From NCBI GenBank assembly GCA_026390635.1, contig JAPLFO010000158.1, positions 1 through 64,000 of the forward strand: a stretch of 64,000 nucleotides of DNA, written 5' to 3'. The DNA is from Ignavibacteriales bacterium. GTDB taxonomy: Bacteria; Bacteroidota; Ignavibacteria; UBA10030; UBA8401. The notes beneath the pieces are model-generated. The model was not told the DNA's origin and did not search any database. It saw only the letters and a program-made list of their open reading frames with translations. Both the position numbers and the translations under genes were made by a program. The stretch's first letter is position 1, and each line of letters starts with the position of its first letter. This document shows positions 1-9,493 of the stretch, one piece after another.

Positions 1-1161
1 ACTCGAAAGCCTTCGAAACATCATCCGGCCGAGGTACATATTGACAGATCGCTCAAGTTCTGACTGTGTCAGCGAATCAACAATCCCCATCTGGAAGAAA
101 CGCGGGTATTGCGAAACAAGCGTGTCCACGTTTTTCGGGCGGGTTCCCTGCGAAATAAAGAACAGTGCCTTGTCCTGTATTACTTCGATTCCCGCACTCA
201 TATTGTACGCCATCCCCTGTTTCTCTCTGATATCGAAAACGATGAGATTCGACAACAAGAGCGATAATGCTTGGAGAGCCGGCGCATCTTTCGGATCGAT
301 CTGCACCGCAAATCCCCAGAAGATGTAGGAACGTTCACCTCCTCCGTTCTTTTCGACAATTGCCGGTTTTGAATGCAGCTGGAATGTCGCTGTAAATACA
401 CGGGGTTCCTCTTTCACCGGCACGCCTTTGAAAAGATCAAACAAAGCGCTGACTTTTTCCGGACTCGCGGGCGACACAACCGACACAATCATGTTGGCCG
501 GATTCAGATATTCCTTCGCGAAGGCCAGCAGGTTGCCATACGTCAATTCAGGCTTGCTCTTATATGGATCCGTTTCGTAGACCAGCAATTTGTATTCTTC
601 ATCGAATGTCTTTTTCGCTTTATCCCCTCCCATCCCCAGCATCATAGCAATCCCTTTGTACTTCTCGACAGCCTTATTATACTCCTCTTCCGTCGGGACA
701 AAGTTCTTAATCTGGCTGTTCAGATATTGAATCGCTCCCGGCAAGTCGTCCGCAAGTCCTTCCGCGCGGATGTAGCCGAAGTCCGGATGCAAATAGATGT
801 CATCCATGGGGATCATCGGATTATCATTCACCGTATAGGTGAATCCGTAGTGACTGCTGATTTTCTGATTGTCTTCCGAATTCAGCCGTTGTCCGAGACA
901 ATCGTGCAATATCGTTGCAGCATCTTTGCCGTATTTGAATTCATAGACCGCTTTATGCTTGACGAGAAAATGGAGAGCGAGCAGGTTGCTCAATTCATTT
1001 TGCACTACGACAAGGTTCTTCCCGGTTGACGGATCTGCAAAGTGCTTCGTCGTTATCGCTGCGGACTTATTTTTTTGTGAAGTCAATTTCTGCTGCGCGG
1101 AGGAGGCAACCGGCCCGAGCAGCATCAGCAGACAGAGGAGAAATGCGGACGTTTTCTTCAT
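1..1161 (-). CDS. M16 family peptidase-like protein, non-catalytic subunit (C-terminus runs off window)
   Basis: Minus-strand reading from ATG at 1161 (MKKTSAFLLCLLMLLGPVASSAQQ signal peptide) is open to the window edge; M16 fold-like sequence with no HxxEH but with REKQGMAY (R/Y motif). Confidence 0.8.
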   Translation of the reverse strand, partial: MKKTSAFLLCLLMLLGPVASSAQQKLTSQKNKSAAITTKHFADPSTGKNLVVVQNELSNLLALHFLVKHKAVYEFKYGKDAATILHDCLGQRLNSEDNQKISSHYGFTYTVNDNPMIPMDDIYLHPDFGYIRAEGLADDLPGAIQYLNSQIKNFVPTEEEYNKAVEKYKGIAMMLGMGGDKAKKTFDEEYKLLVYETDPYKSKPELTYGNLLAFAKEYLNPANMIVSVVSPASPEKVSALFDLFKGVPVKEEPRVFTATFQLHSKPAIVEKNGGGERSYIFWGFAVQIDPKDAPALQALSLLLSNLIVFDIREKQGMAYNMSAGIEVIQDKALFFISQGTRPKNVDTLVSQYPRFFQMGIVDSLTQSELERSVNMYLGRMMFRRLSS

Positions 1162-1233
1162 AGTGAATTCTATAGTTCTCATGATATCGTTCCTATTATG
1201 CAGCGAATTGTTTTTGTGAGGTCATTCCGCACA

Positions 1234-2622
1234 TCAGCGCGGCATCATCATTCTGGGATTCATCCCCTCGGTTTTTGCTTTCTTTCCTGATGGATTTTGA
1301 AGCAACAGCAGGGGTGATGATGTCAGGCGGAATGATTCGAGTTTCTTCGCCGCTTGATAATAGAGCGCGCTGTTCATCGATTCGAAAATTGATTCCAGGC
1401 CGTTTTTGACAATATCTTCCGAATTATAGATGCCGAACATATGGGGCTTTTCCGTATTCCTGAAGTATTCCGTCCGGATCTTTGCGATTTCACTTTTCAG
1501 CGTCTGTTCCGGCAGCGTGAATTGCAGGGCTCCCAATTTCGACGATACAGCTTTCGCGAGCGCAACAGAGTCTGTCGCACCGCTGAGAATGATCGACACC
1601 TCAAAATAGTTTCCGAGATGTGAAAGCCGGCGTGCAAAACTCATCGACTTCACGGACTTCGGGAATTCTTTCTTGAGTGAGGATTGAATCCCGGCTTTTG
1701 CTTTGTCCGTCACAACGCCGAGAATGTCAAAAAATTCTGCTGACTCCTCCTGAGGCAGAGGGAAGAACAGGTCTATCACTTTTTCAGCGCCATCATAGGT
1801 GCCGCTGCCCATCATGCTTTGAGGTATCGGCCCTTTGGGGACCTGAAATCCGGTTGCCCAATCAGGATTGTTCGGCTGAAGCACCGTTCCGGCCTTCGGT
1901 TTGCCGTAAATCTCCTTGATCGCTGTAAGCATTGCAGCAGACTTGAAGCTGCCGATCACGCTCAGGATCATATTGTTCGGAACATAGAAATTCTTGTAGA
2001 ACACATTCACCGAGTCTCTTTTCATCGACTGGATGGTGGAGTACGTCCCGAGCGTGGAATTCGACAGCGCATGCCCCGGATAGAGAAACGCGAGGATATT
2101 GCGCCCGAGCTGGTCCTCCGGCGCTGCGATACTTTTCGAGATCTCTTCAAGCACAATTCCCTTCTCTTTTTCAAATTTGTCGTTTGGCAGGATGGAATTG
2201 AAGAGCATGTCAGCCTGGATCTCCATCCCTTTCCGGATATGCTCGGTCGGTGTAACCATCATATAGTTCGTATAGAATTCTGCAGTGCTCGCGTTATTGT
2301 AGCCGCCGATACGATCCACATCATCATAGAGCCGTTTCTGTTCTCTCGTGGTTGTCCCGTTGAACAGAAGGTGCTCGAGCATATGGCTCATGCCGCTCGT
2401 CACAGTCGTTTCGTACGCAGAACCGACTTTCACAATCACATTGACGCCGACCATGGGCAGCGCCGGATTCTCGATGAGCAGAACCTTCATGCCATTGCTC
2501 AACGCCGTGATCGTGACGCCTTTCGGGAGCGCCGACGTCTCCTGTTTTTTCTCTGCTGACGCAGCCTGGATGCAGAGACAGCAGATCATAAGAACAATAA
2601 ATAGTGACCGTTGATACCGCAT
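1234..2622 (-). CDS. M16 family zinc metallopeptidase, catalytic subunit
   Basis: HMLEHLLFNGT inverted zinc motif (HxxEH) with downstream EKEKGIVLEEIS glutamate; signal peptide. Confidence 0.92.
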   Translation of the reverse strand: MRYQRSLFIVLMICCLCIQAASAEKKQETSALPKGVTITALSNGMKVLLIENPALPMVGVNVIVKVGSAYETTVTSGMSHMLEHLLFNGTTTREQKRLYDDVDRIGGYNNASTAEFYTNYMMVTPTEHIRKGMEIQADMLFNSILPNDKFEKEKGIVLEEISKSIAAPEDQLGRNILAFLYPGHALSNSTLGTYSTIQSMKRDSVNVFYKNFYVPNNMILSVIGSFKSAAMLTAIKEIYGKPKAGTVLQPNNPDWATGFQVPKGPIPQSMMGSGTYDGAEKVIDLFFPLPQEESAEFFDILGVVTDKAKAGIQSSLKKEFPKSVKSMSFARRLSHLGNYFEVSIILSGATDSVALAKAVSSKLGALQFTLPEQTLKSEIAKIRTEYFRNTEKPHMFGIYNSEDIVKNGLESIFESMNSALYYQAAKKLESFRLTSSPLLLLQNPSGKKAKTEGMNPRMMMPR

Positions 2623-2670
2623 TGTGTTCCTCCATTGAATAGATTACCGTGCTCTCAAACTGCGCCGGGC

Positions 2671-3690
2671 TTAGAATTTGATCTCAAGCGACATGCGCGA
2701 CACCTTCCCCAAATCACCGTAACTGACCATCGCGTAGTCAAATCCCACCTGCTGGTTTCCAATGCCGACACTGACGCCGCCGCCAAAAGTCCACCGTTCC
2801 ACATCGTAATTCAGCTTGTATCCGGCGCGCGCAAAAATGGTTTCATCCCATGCATATTCACCGCCGATATTCATCCGTTCGACATTGTCATTTGGATGAT
2901 TTGCGTCAATAGCCAATGTAAATCGATGAACGTCTGATACGAAAAATTGATCTTTGTTGCCGACGATGTCCATTGCGATACCGACACGGAAATTCAACGG
3001 GAGCGGCCACGCTTCCGTTTTCAATCTTGCATCCGGATTGTATTCTCCGGATACATTTTTATTGATATCCGCCAGCGCTATCAAGTCCGTTCCTTCCAGC
3101 TTCATATTGCCGCCAAAATTGGAGACGCACATCGCGATCACCAGACTGTGAAAACCTGTACGCAAATAGGTGCCCAGATCCATGGCGACGGTACTCGCAT
3201 ATTCATTGTATGCATTCTGCTGGATATACTTGCCCGTAATTCCCACGGAAAATCTGTCCGTCAGCGCACGCGCATAAGAAATTCCGATGGCCAGATCATT
3301 GACGCCATAAAAAATTCCATTCCCATCAGGATTTTCAACAGTGGTCACCTCTTGCTCACCAACGTTTAATGTCAGAACACTGAGTCCGATTGCGCCGGCT
3401 TCACCAACAGGCACAACGAGACCCGCGTAATTATGTGTGATATCGGCAAACCATCTCGTATGGCTCGCATTTAAAGAAAGAGACTGCACGCCGGTGATGC
3501 CGGCCGGATTCCAATACAAAGCGCTCACGTCATTTGCAACGGCAACAAACGACTCACCCATCGCACTCGCCCTTGCGCCCGCGCCGATCTTCAGGAATTG
3601 CGCGGCGGCCGTTCCAACCTTGGAAAAATCATCGGAGTACATCGAGACCGGTACGGCAAGCACCAAAACAACCATCACGATTCTTTTCAT
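2671..3690 (-). CDS. PorV/PorQ family outer-membrane protein
   Basis: MKRIVMVVLVLAVPVSMYSDD signal peptide; FLKIGAGARASAMGESFVAVANDVSALYWNPAGI is the typical PorV/PorQ N-terminus. ORF extends to 3720, but ATG 3690 has the better RBS (GGAGAAGAGAG). Confidence 0.85.
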   Translation of the reverse strand: MKRIVMVVLVLAVPVSMYSDDFSKVGTAAAQFLKIGAGARASAMGESFVAVANDVSALYWNPAGITGVQSLSLNASHTRWFADITHNYAGLVVPVGEAGAIGLSVLTLNVGEQEVTTVENPDGNGIFYGVNDLAIGISYARALTDRFSVGITGKYIQQNAYNEYASTVAMDLGTYLRTGFHSLVIAMCVSNFGGNMKLEGTDLIALADINKNVSGEYNPDARLKTEAWPLPLNFRVGIAMDIVGNKDQFFVSDVHRFTLAIDANHPNDNVERMNIGGEYAWDETIFARAGYKLNYDVERWTFGGGVSVGIGNQQVGFDYAMVSYGDLGKVSRMSLEIKF

Positions 3691-3716
3691 CTCTCTTCTC
3701 CGCTCAGTCGAGATCA

Positions 3717-6700
3717 TCATTTAATAACGAGAAATCTTCCAACTTTTGTTTGTCCAGCGGGCACCGACACAACATACACGTAGAGACCGTACGCAATATA
3801 TTGCCCGTTCAGTGTCCGCATATCCCAAAATTCATACCCTTTGTTGTCAGTATGATCAACATCTGCGATATGATCTCCTGCCACCGTGAAGATCGAGATC
3901 CGGCATTGATTCAGCAGATGAGTGAACATCAGTTTTTTGCCATACTGATTTGTCTCCCACACATTGGAAACGACGTACGGATCAGGAACCACCCTGATTT
4001 TCTCCAGATCAACCACTTGTGATGCATCATACTTTGCTTTGCTTAAGTTGAAGGCGTAGCGAATTTCCTTGCGAAACGGCTTATACGTCTTGATCGTGAA
4101 TTGATCACCATGCGATGGAGGTACAGCTTTCTTTGTCACTGTCACGCCGTCTGCATTCTTGTAGGTATCCGGGAAATTATTTGTCTGCAGCCAAAGACCG
4201 TTGTACGTTGTATCGTGGGAGACGGGATTAATAGTAAATTGGTCGAATTCCAATATGTCTGCATATTTCTCAAAGAAACCGGAACTGCCGGGAGTGAAGC
4301 CCTTCCCACCGGGGATCAAATCCCAACCCAATGGACTATAATAGAATATTCGATAGGTATCCCACGGCGCTCCAGTTGCGAAATCCATCAGTGTTGTATT
4401 ATTGCTGATATCAATCGGATTTGCCGGATCAGTAACTATCGCTACCTTGAGCGGCAAGTGCTGCAATGGCGAAAGAAACGTGTTCCTGAAATAGTCGTAC
4501 CATCGAGACATGAGTCCGCCGGTGAGAGTCGTATCAATCGTAATTTGAAAATCATCGACCGTATAGATATTCTCTTGTGCGACCTGGGCACCCAAGCTTT
4601 TATATTTGGGAACAGGACCTGTTCTCCAATCGAAAGTACATGTGTCTCCTTTGACTTTCGTCCATCCGATCGAAGAGATGCCGGAGGGCGAATTCATCAC
4701 TGTCAACCGGAAACCGTCAACGATCGGCAGATTGTCCTGGGAGTTGTCCGAGAAAAGATGCCGATAGAACACCAGCGTCGTATCATGAGTGGCCCCGGAG
4801 ACGCGGTATAAATTGAATCCGAGGATGTAGCTTGTCGTTGTTCCGACAACCTGCTTTGCCGAATCTGCAAACGTGACAAGGTAGCTGTCGCCCGTAATCA
4901 GATCGGGCCGAACGACATCAATTTTCACCGTCCCCTGACAAATTCCTCCCATCGGTGAGACGGTTCCGTCGGGATTCACCTGTGAATTATATGTCGGCGC
5001 CACATAATTCTGCGCCTGCACACCGGGCACAACGGCAACGACATTGGGCTGCATCGTCGAATGTCCAAGCGGAGATTGGTACGACTGTTCAAGATTCACC
5101 GGGTCTTGATTTCCTTTGTCATACGCCGTAACGCAATACCAATATTCCACACCATTCAGAAGGTTCTCATCAACGTAACTATGTTTCAATCCGCTTTCAT
5201 CTCCAAGCGATTGATTGAAGGCTGGATCCTGTCCCTTAATACCGTCCACAAGATCGAAAATCTTAATCGGCTTATATCCAATGACGGAGCCAAATGCATC
5301 AGTGATAGATGTACCCCAAGTTTTGCCCAGATCGTCGCTGCGATAAAGTTTGTAACCTTCAAAGTCATTCTTTCCCGTCAGTGCGTCGCGGGAATTCTCC
5401 GCCTCTGCGTCCCAAACGATGCGTGCCTTTTTATCACCTGGATATGCTGTTACAGACGGGGTTTGTGGGGCGCCCGATCCTTGAAATTTTCTCTTATACA
5501 TCTGCTGCGCAACGCGCTGATTCTTCATCAAGTCCGACGTATCCGGCTTGTTCGGAACGGCACCCGAGTTGCCCATGATGAGCGCGACGGATGATTTTAC
5601 AGTTTCATTCGGTGCAAGACTAAACGGACCGGTCATCATAAAATAATTAATGTTGGCGCCGTCAGAAAAATAGACTTTCATACTGTCGGGATGGGTCGTA
5701 TCGAAACGTCGATTTTCACCATGGAAATATGCAGTTCGGGAACGCAGATTCGGATCGTTCGGATTGCTGGAGATGATCGGCCAAAGCTCTTCATCAACGG
5801 TCGGAACAACTTCTTTGTTGAAAAAATGAAAGTCCGTAACTCCCATGTTTTTCGGAGTCTCGATGACATTCAGTCCAACAATGCCGAGCGGCGTTGGATC
5901 GCCGACCCAGACGCCGTCTTTTGTGTTATTGGCATCCCAGAGGTAAACGAAGTCGCCGTTCGGATGAGCGTCTTGCGGATTTCCTTTCATGATGTTGATG
6001 AGATCCTTGTTATCGAAATCGGCTCGGAATATTCCATAGTACCCGACATACACACTGTCCAACTGGACACCGCTTTTGTTCCGGATAGTAAAATCCCAAA
6101 AAAGCATATCTTCTGCGTACGGCCGCCCATAGCTGAACGCTGACTCTTCAACTTCAACGCCAAGAGATCCTTTGGGGTTGGTGTTTTCCCGATCATCGAA
6201 AACGCAATAGATATCTCTGTCCGAAACGAATTCTCCCTTCACTTCCTTTCCATAGTTTGGAGAGGCTGAGTCCAATTCAATGCGGAAATGTCCCGGCCAT
6301 TGCCTCTTGCCTGGTGTGGCGATCCATGTCCCCTGTGTGTTGAAGTAGCCTTCCGGCCAAGTATCGGGATTGTCGCTGGACGCAAGAAACGGCGTTTCGT
6401 CGGGAGCGGGCGTCTTGACGTCACCGGAAAAAATCTTCCCGCGCGAGCCGGCTTTCGGCGTCCAGTCAACTCTTTGGGAGGGACCGCCGAGCACAGACGT
6501 GACAACATTCCCTCTCGATGCGACGACAAGTCCAAGGCCATAACAGTATTGGGTCGTTGTCAATGCCGCTGTCGGCCAGTGGATTGCATCATTGAAGTAT
6601 TCCAGATAGTTGGAGAGAACGCCATAGTTCCCGAGATAGTTGGAGACCTGACCTTTGTCCATGACGGCAAGAGCACGTTCTCCGACGGATGCAGTCTTTA

Positions 6701-6818
6701 GAAACTTGTCTGCCTTCACCGGTTTTGCGCCTGCATGACACATACTGCATGTCTGCGTCTGAGCCTGGACGGTCATGGACACAGCAACAATCATGATTGC
6801 AACAACAAAGACTCGCAT
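3717..6818 (-). CDS. Large secreted protein with N-terminal CxxCH motif and fibronectin-type-III-like region; T9SS-like C-terminus
   Basis: Signal peptide then QTCSMCHAGAKP; mid-region FN3-like (PSVTAYPGDKKARIVWDAEAENS...YKLYRS); C-terminal RVVPDPYVVSN...GLYVYVVSVPAGQTKVGRFLVIK. ATG 6818 has AGGAGA RBS. Confidence 0.75.
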   Translation of the reverse strand: MRVFVVAIMIVAVSMTVQAQTQTCSMCHAGAKPVKADKFLKTASVGERALAVMDKGQVSNYLGNYGVLSNYLEYFNDAIHWPTAALTTTQYCYGLGLVVASRGNVVTSVLGGPSQRVDWTPKAGSRGKIFSGDVKTPAPDETPFLASSDNPDTWPEGYFNTQGTWIATPGKRQWPGHFRIELDSASPNYGKEVKGEFVSDRDIYCVFDDRENTNPKGSLGVEVEESAFSYGRPYAEDMLFWDFTIRNKSGVQLDSVYVGYYGIFRADFDNKDLINIMKGNPQDAHPNGDFVYLWDANNTKDGVWVGDPTPLGIVGLNVIETPKNMGVTDFHFFNKEVVPTVDEELWPIISSNPNDPNLRSRTAYFHGENRRFDTTHPDSMKVYFSDGANINYFMMTGPFSLAPNETVKSSVALIMGNSGAVPNKPDTSDLMKNQRVAQQMYKRKFQGSGAPQTPSVTAYPGDKKARIVWDAEAENSRDALTGKNDFEGYKLYRSDDLGKTWGTSITDAFGSVIGYKPIKIFDLVDGIKGQDPAFNQSLGDESGLKHSYVDENLLNGVEYWYCVTAYDKGNQDPVNLEQSYQSPLGHSTMQPNVVAVVPGVQAQNYVAPTYNSQVNPDGTVSPMGGICQGTVKIDVVRPDLITGDSYLVTFADSAKQVVGTTTSYILGFNLYRVSGATHDTTLVFYRHLFSDNSQDNLPIVDGFRLTVMNSPSGISSIGWTKVKGDTCTFDWRTGPVPKYKSLGAQVAQENIYTVDDFQITIDTTLTGGLMSRWYDYFRNTFLSPLQHLPLKVAIVTDPANPIDISNNTTLMDFATGAPWDTYRIFYYSPLGWDLIPGGKGFTPGSSGFFEKYADILEFDQFTINPVSHDTTYNGLWLQTNNFPDTYKNADGVTVTKKAVPPSHGDQFTIKTYKPFRKEIRYAFNLSKAKYDASQVVDLEKIRVVPDPYVVSNVWETNQYGKKLMFTHLLNQCRISIFTVAGDHIADVDHTDNKGYEFWDMRTLNGQYIAYGLYVYVVSVPAGQTKVGRFLVIK

Positions 6819-6832
6819 CGATCGTTCTCCTA

Positions 6833-9289
6833 TTACCAAAGAATTTGAACTCCCGCCTTTACAATTCGCGGTGGTCCGAGATTCGCGGGATTGTGGTCCG
6901 CATCCGGAGATGACCCTACATATCCGGAAAGGCCTGTATCGAATGGTTTGCCGCTGCGTGAATAAACGTTGCGGACATTTTCGGTGTTCAGCAGATTTGT
7001 GACTTCAACGAACAGAGATGCTGCAATTTCTGAGAACCAGAATTTCCGGATCATTCTCAGATCCACCGTTGACGTCCATGGTTTTCGTGCAGAATTGAGA
7101 TCGATTCGGACTGAAGGATCAACATACGGAGTGTATGGCAATCCACTTCCCGCCTGCAACAGCACGTTGAGATTGAAATCCGAGAGTGGAAGCACTCCAA
7201 AAATACTCGGCCCCTTGCCTTTGGGAATGTTGAGATTCAGGTTCACAGAGAAATCATGGGATTGATCGAAGTCGAGATAGTATTCCTGATGGGGGATCTC
7301 CTCTTTCGAATATGCACTTTGGTACCCCCCGAGCGGCTGGGAATTGTTTCCTTTGGCAACCATCATGGTGTAGTTGAACGATCCGGAAAAATAGTCGCTG
7401 TACCGTTTGTTCAACGTAAAGTCAATTCCTTTGACACTGGCATAGTCTGAATTGTAGAAGACGACGTAGTCTTGTGACAAATATGTCACCTGCAGCGTGG
7501 AAAGAAGATCCGTAATGTCCTTGTACCATCCCGACATTTCGAGAACCCAATCGTCGCTCAGTTTATATTTCAGCCCCGTCTCGTACGCAACCGTCTTCTG
7601 CGCTTTGATTGCAGGATTTCCAACGAGAGGCATTGAGGACGAGAGGTCCTTGTTATGGTTATAGTAGAGTGCGTTATAGTTCGGATTCTGGAAGAAATGT
7701 CCATAGGAGAAATGAAGAACGGCCCGGTCTGTGACGGGATGTGCCAAACCGATGCGCGGACTGAGCTGGGTCTTTGCAGGAACGCTGAGCTCCGGCGACG
7801 GAATCCAATTGTTGTTCTGGTCAAACGATCCGAATCGCCTGATGTCGGGCCACATGGATGCTCTCGGATCTGCATAGTCAAAACGCAATCCCAAATTCAG
7901 TATCAGGTAGTCATATTCGATTTTGTCCTGGGCATAGGCGGCTATTTCGATCGGTGTTCGTACATATTCATCCTTGTACTGTGCCCCGCTCGGCCACGGT
8001 TCAGATTCCTCATGAGTCTGGATGCGATGGCTCTTGATCTCGAAACCACCTTTCAATTGATGGGCATCGTTCAATTGAAATGTCGCATCGGCCTTCCCGC
8101 TCATTGTCGTTGTCTGGTCGTCAGTATATGGTGAATCATCGCCCCGTACATAGAAGTACGCCGTCTCTCCCAATTGCCCTCGGGCGTAGTCTTGCGGCTG
8201 CTTGTTGCCAACCTGCACTTTGTAGTTATAGGTGAAAAGAGAAAATTGAGCGGTATAGAAAAGGCTCCCGCTGACGGTATGTGTGGCAAGCAGCGCGAGA
8301 CGATTGGAGACGTCCCGCTCCAGACTGTAGCCATGCGGAAGATAACTATCTTCGTTCTTGTATTTTCCCGAGACGAAGAAAGAAAAACCCGGGACGAATG
8401 GAACCGGTCCATTGAGAGATGCATTGAGTGCACCAAGCATCGGGATTTCTAATTTTGACGGATCAAAAGAAAAAGGATCAATAACGCTTTTAGGAACATA
8501 CGGATAGATGTCTTTGACACCTGTGAATGCATTGGCTTTCCGGTATGTCGATTGATTGAGCATGGGCGTCGTATATTCAACCTTCCCATGATAGCTCTCT
8601 CCGCCTTCTTTCGTTACGATATTGACGATACTGGACATCGCTTCGCCGTATTCCGCGTTGAACGTGCCGCTCACAATCATCAGCTCCTGCACGGCATCTT
8701 TGTTCATCTCTGCATTAAATCCACCGTTCAATGGATCTGACACGTACATCCCGTCAATCATATAGGCGATTTCGCCGGTTCTGCCGCCGCGCACATGAAT
8801 GTTCCCGTCGGCATCAGTCGTAAATCCGGCTTTTGTTGCCAGCACATCCTGAACATTTTCCACCGGCATATTGACGAGCTCTTCAGAACTCATCATCGAG
8901 AGCTTCGACGTAATGTCTTTTTGGATAAGCGGACGCTCCGCCACAACGACGGTTTCTCCCATCTCTACGGCGCTCGACTCCAACGAGAAGTTTGCCGTCG
9001 TTGTCAGATCAACCCTCACCTCAACATTGGTGAGCTTGTACGTCCTGTATCCCACCAGCACGGCTCTCAGTATGTACTTTCCCGGCGAGATATTAAGGAT
9101 GTAGAATTTTCCATTGGGATCCGATGTGGCTCCCGCGGTTGTTCCTTCGATGAGGATATTGCAGCCGGGGAGGAGATCGCCGGTTCCGGCATCACGCACC
9201 GTTCCGGCTATTTTACCTGTGCTGCCTGCCAGCATCAGAGCGGGTAGAACAGAAATCAGCACAAGACAGACAAAGAGATTTTTTTTCAT
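6833..9289 (-). CDS. TonB-dependent receptor with N-terminal carboxypeptidase-regulatory-like domain
   Basis: Signal peptide; GKIAGTVRDAGTGDLLPGCNILIEGTTAGATSDPNGKFYILNISPGKY; plug-like PVENVQDVLATKAGFTTDADGNIHVRGGRTGEIAYMIDGMYVSDPLNGG; C-terminal beta-barrel. Confidence 0.92.
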   Translation of the reverse strand: MKKNLFVCLVLISVLPALMLAGSTGKIAGTVRDAGTGDLLPGCNILIEGTTAGATSDPNGKFYILNISPGKYILRAVLVGYRTYKLTNVEVRVDLTTTANFSLESSAVEMGETVVVAERPLIQKDITSKLSMMSSEELVNMPVENVQDVLATKAGFTTDADGNIHVRGGRTGEIAYMIDGMYVSDPLNGGFNAEMNKDAVQELMIVSGTFNAEYGEAMSSIVNIVTKEGGESYHGKVEYTTPMLNQSTYRKANAFTGVKDIYPYVPKSVIDPFSFDPSKLEIPMLGALNASLNGPVPFVPGFSFFVSGKYKNEDSYLPHGYSLERDVSNRLALLATHTVSGSLFYTAQFSLFTYNYKVQVGNKQPQDYARGQLGETAYFYVRGDDSPYTDDQTTTMSGKADATFQLNDAHQLKGGFEIKSHRIQTHEESEPWPSGAQYKDEYVRTPIEIAAYAQDKIEYDYLILNLGLRFDYADPRASMWPDIRRFGSFDQNNNWIPSPELSVPAKTQLSPRIGLAHPVTDRAVLHFSYGHFFQNPNYNALYYNHNKDLSSSMPLVGNPAIKAQKTVAYETGLKYKLSDDWVLEMSGWYKDITDLLSTLQVTYLSQDYVVFYNSDYASVKGIDFTLNKRYSDYFSGSFNYTMMVAKGNNSQPLGGYQSAYSKEEIPHQEYYLDFDQSHDFSVNLNLNIPKGKGPSIFGVLPLSDFNLNVLLQAGSGLPYTPYVDPSVRIDLNSARKPWTSTVDLRMIRKFWFSEIAASLFVEVTNLLNTENVRNVYSRSGKPFDTGLSGYVGSSPDADHNPANLGPPRIVKAGVQILW

Positions 9290-9409
9290 ACGCGCAGGTT
9301 TTTCAGATCAAATGATCGTGAGAAAAATCGCTATCCGATAGTCTGGGACTTCAGGTGGATGGATCCTTTTTCCGCAACAGGCTGCTTTGTCGAGCAACCG
9401 GTTGTTCAA

Positions 9410-9457
9410 AGCCACCGTGACGTGACTCTCTGGCATTTCTTTCGCGCCACGGTGGCT
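9410..9457. repeat. Inverted repeat AGCCACCGTG / CACGGTGGCT (10 bp arms, 28 bp loop)
   Basis: Arms at 9410-9419 and 9448-9457; 3' of the 9494-11206 gene. Confidence 0.6.
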
Positions 9458-9493
9458 ATCGATGCTGAACATTTTTGCCGGCGAAACGATTAA

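Noticed and set aside
1819-2559. 246-aa plus-strand ORF antisense to the M16 peptidase
   Set aside because: Shadow ORF: the minus strand encodes a clear M16 peptidase; the plus translation is Arg/His-rich with no recognizable domain.
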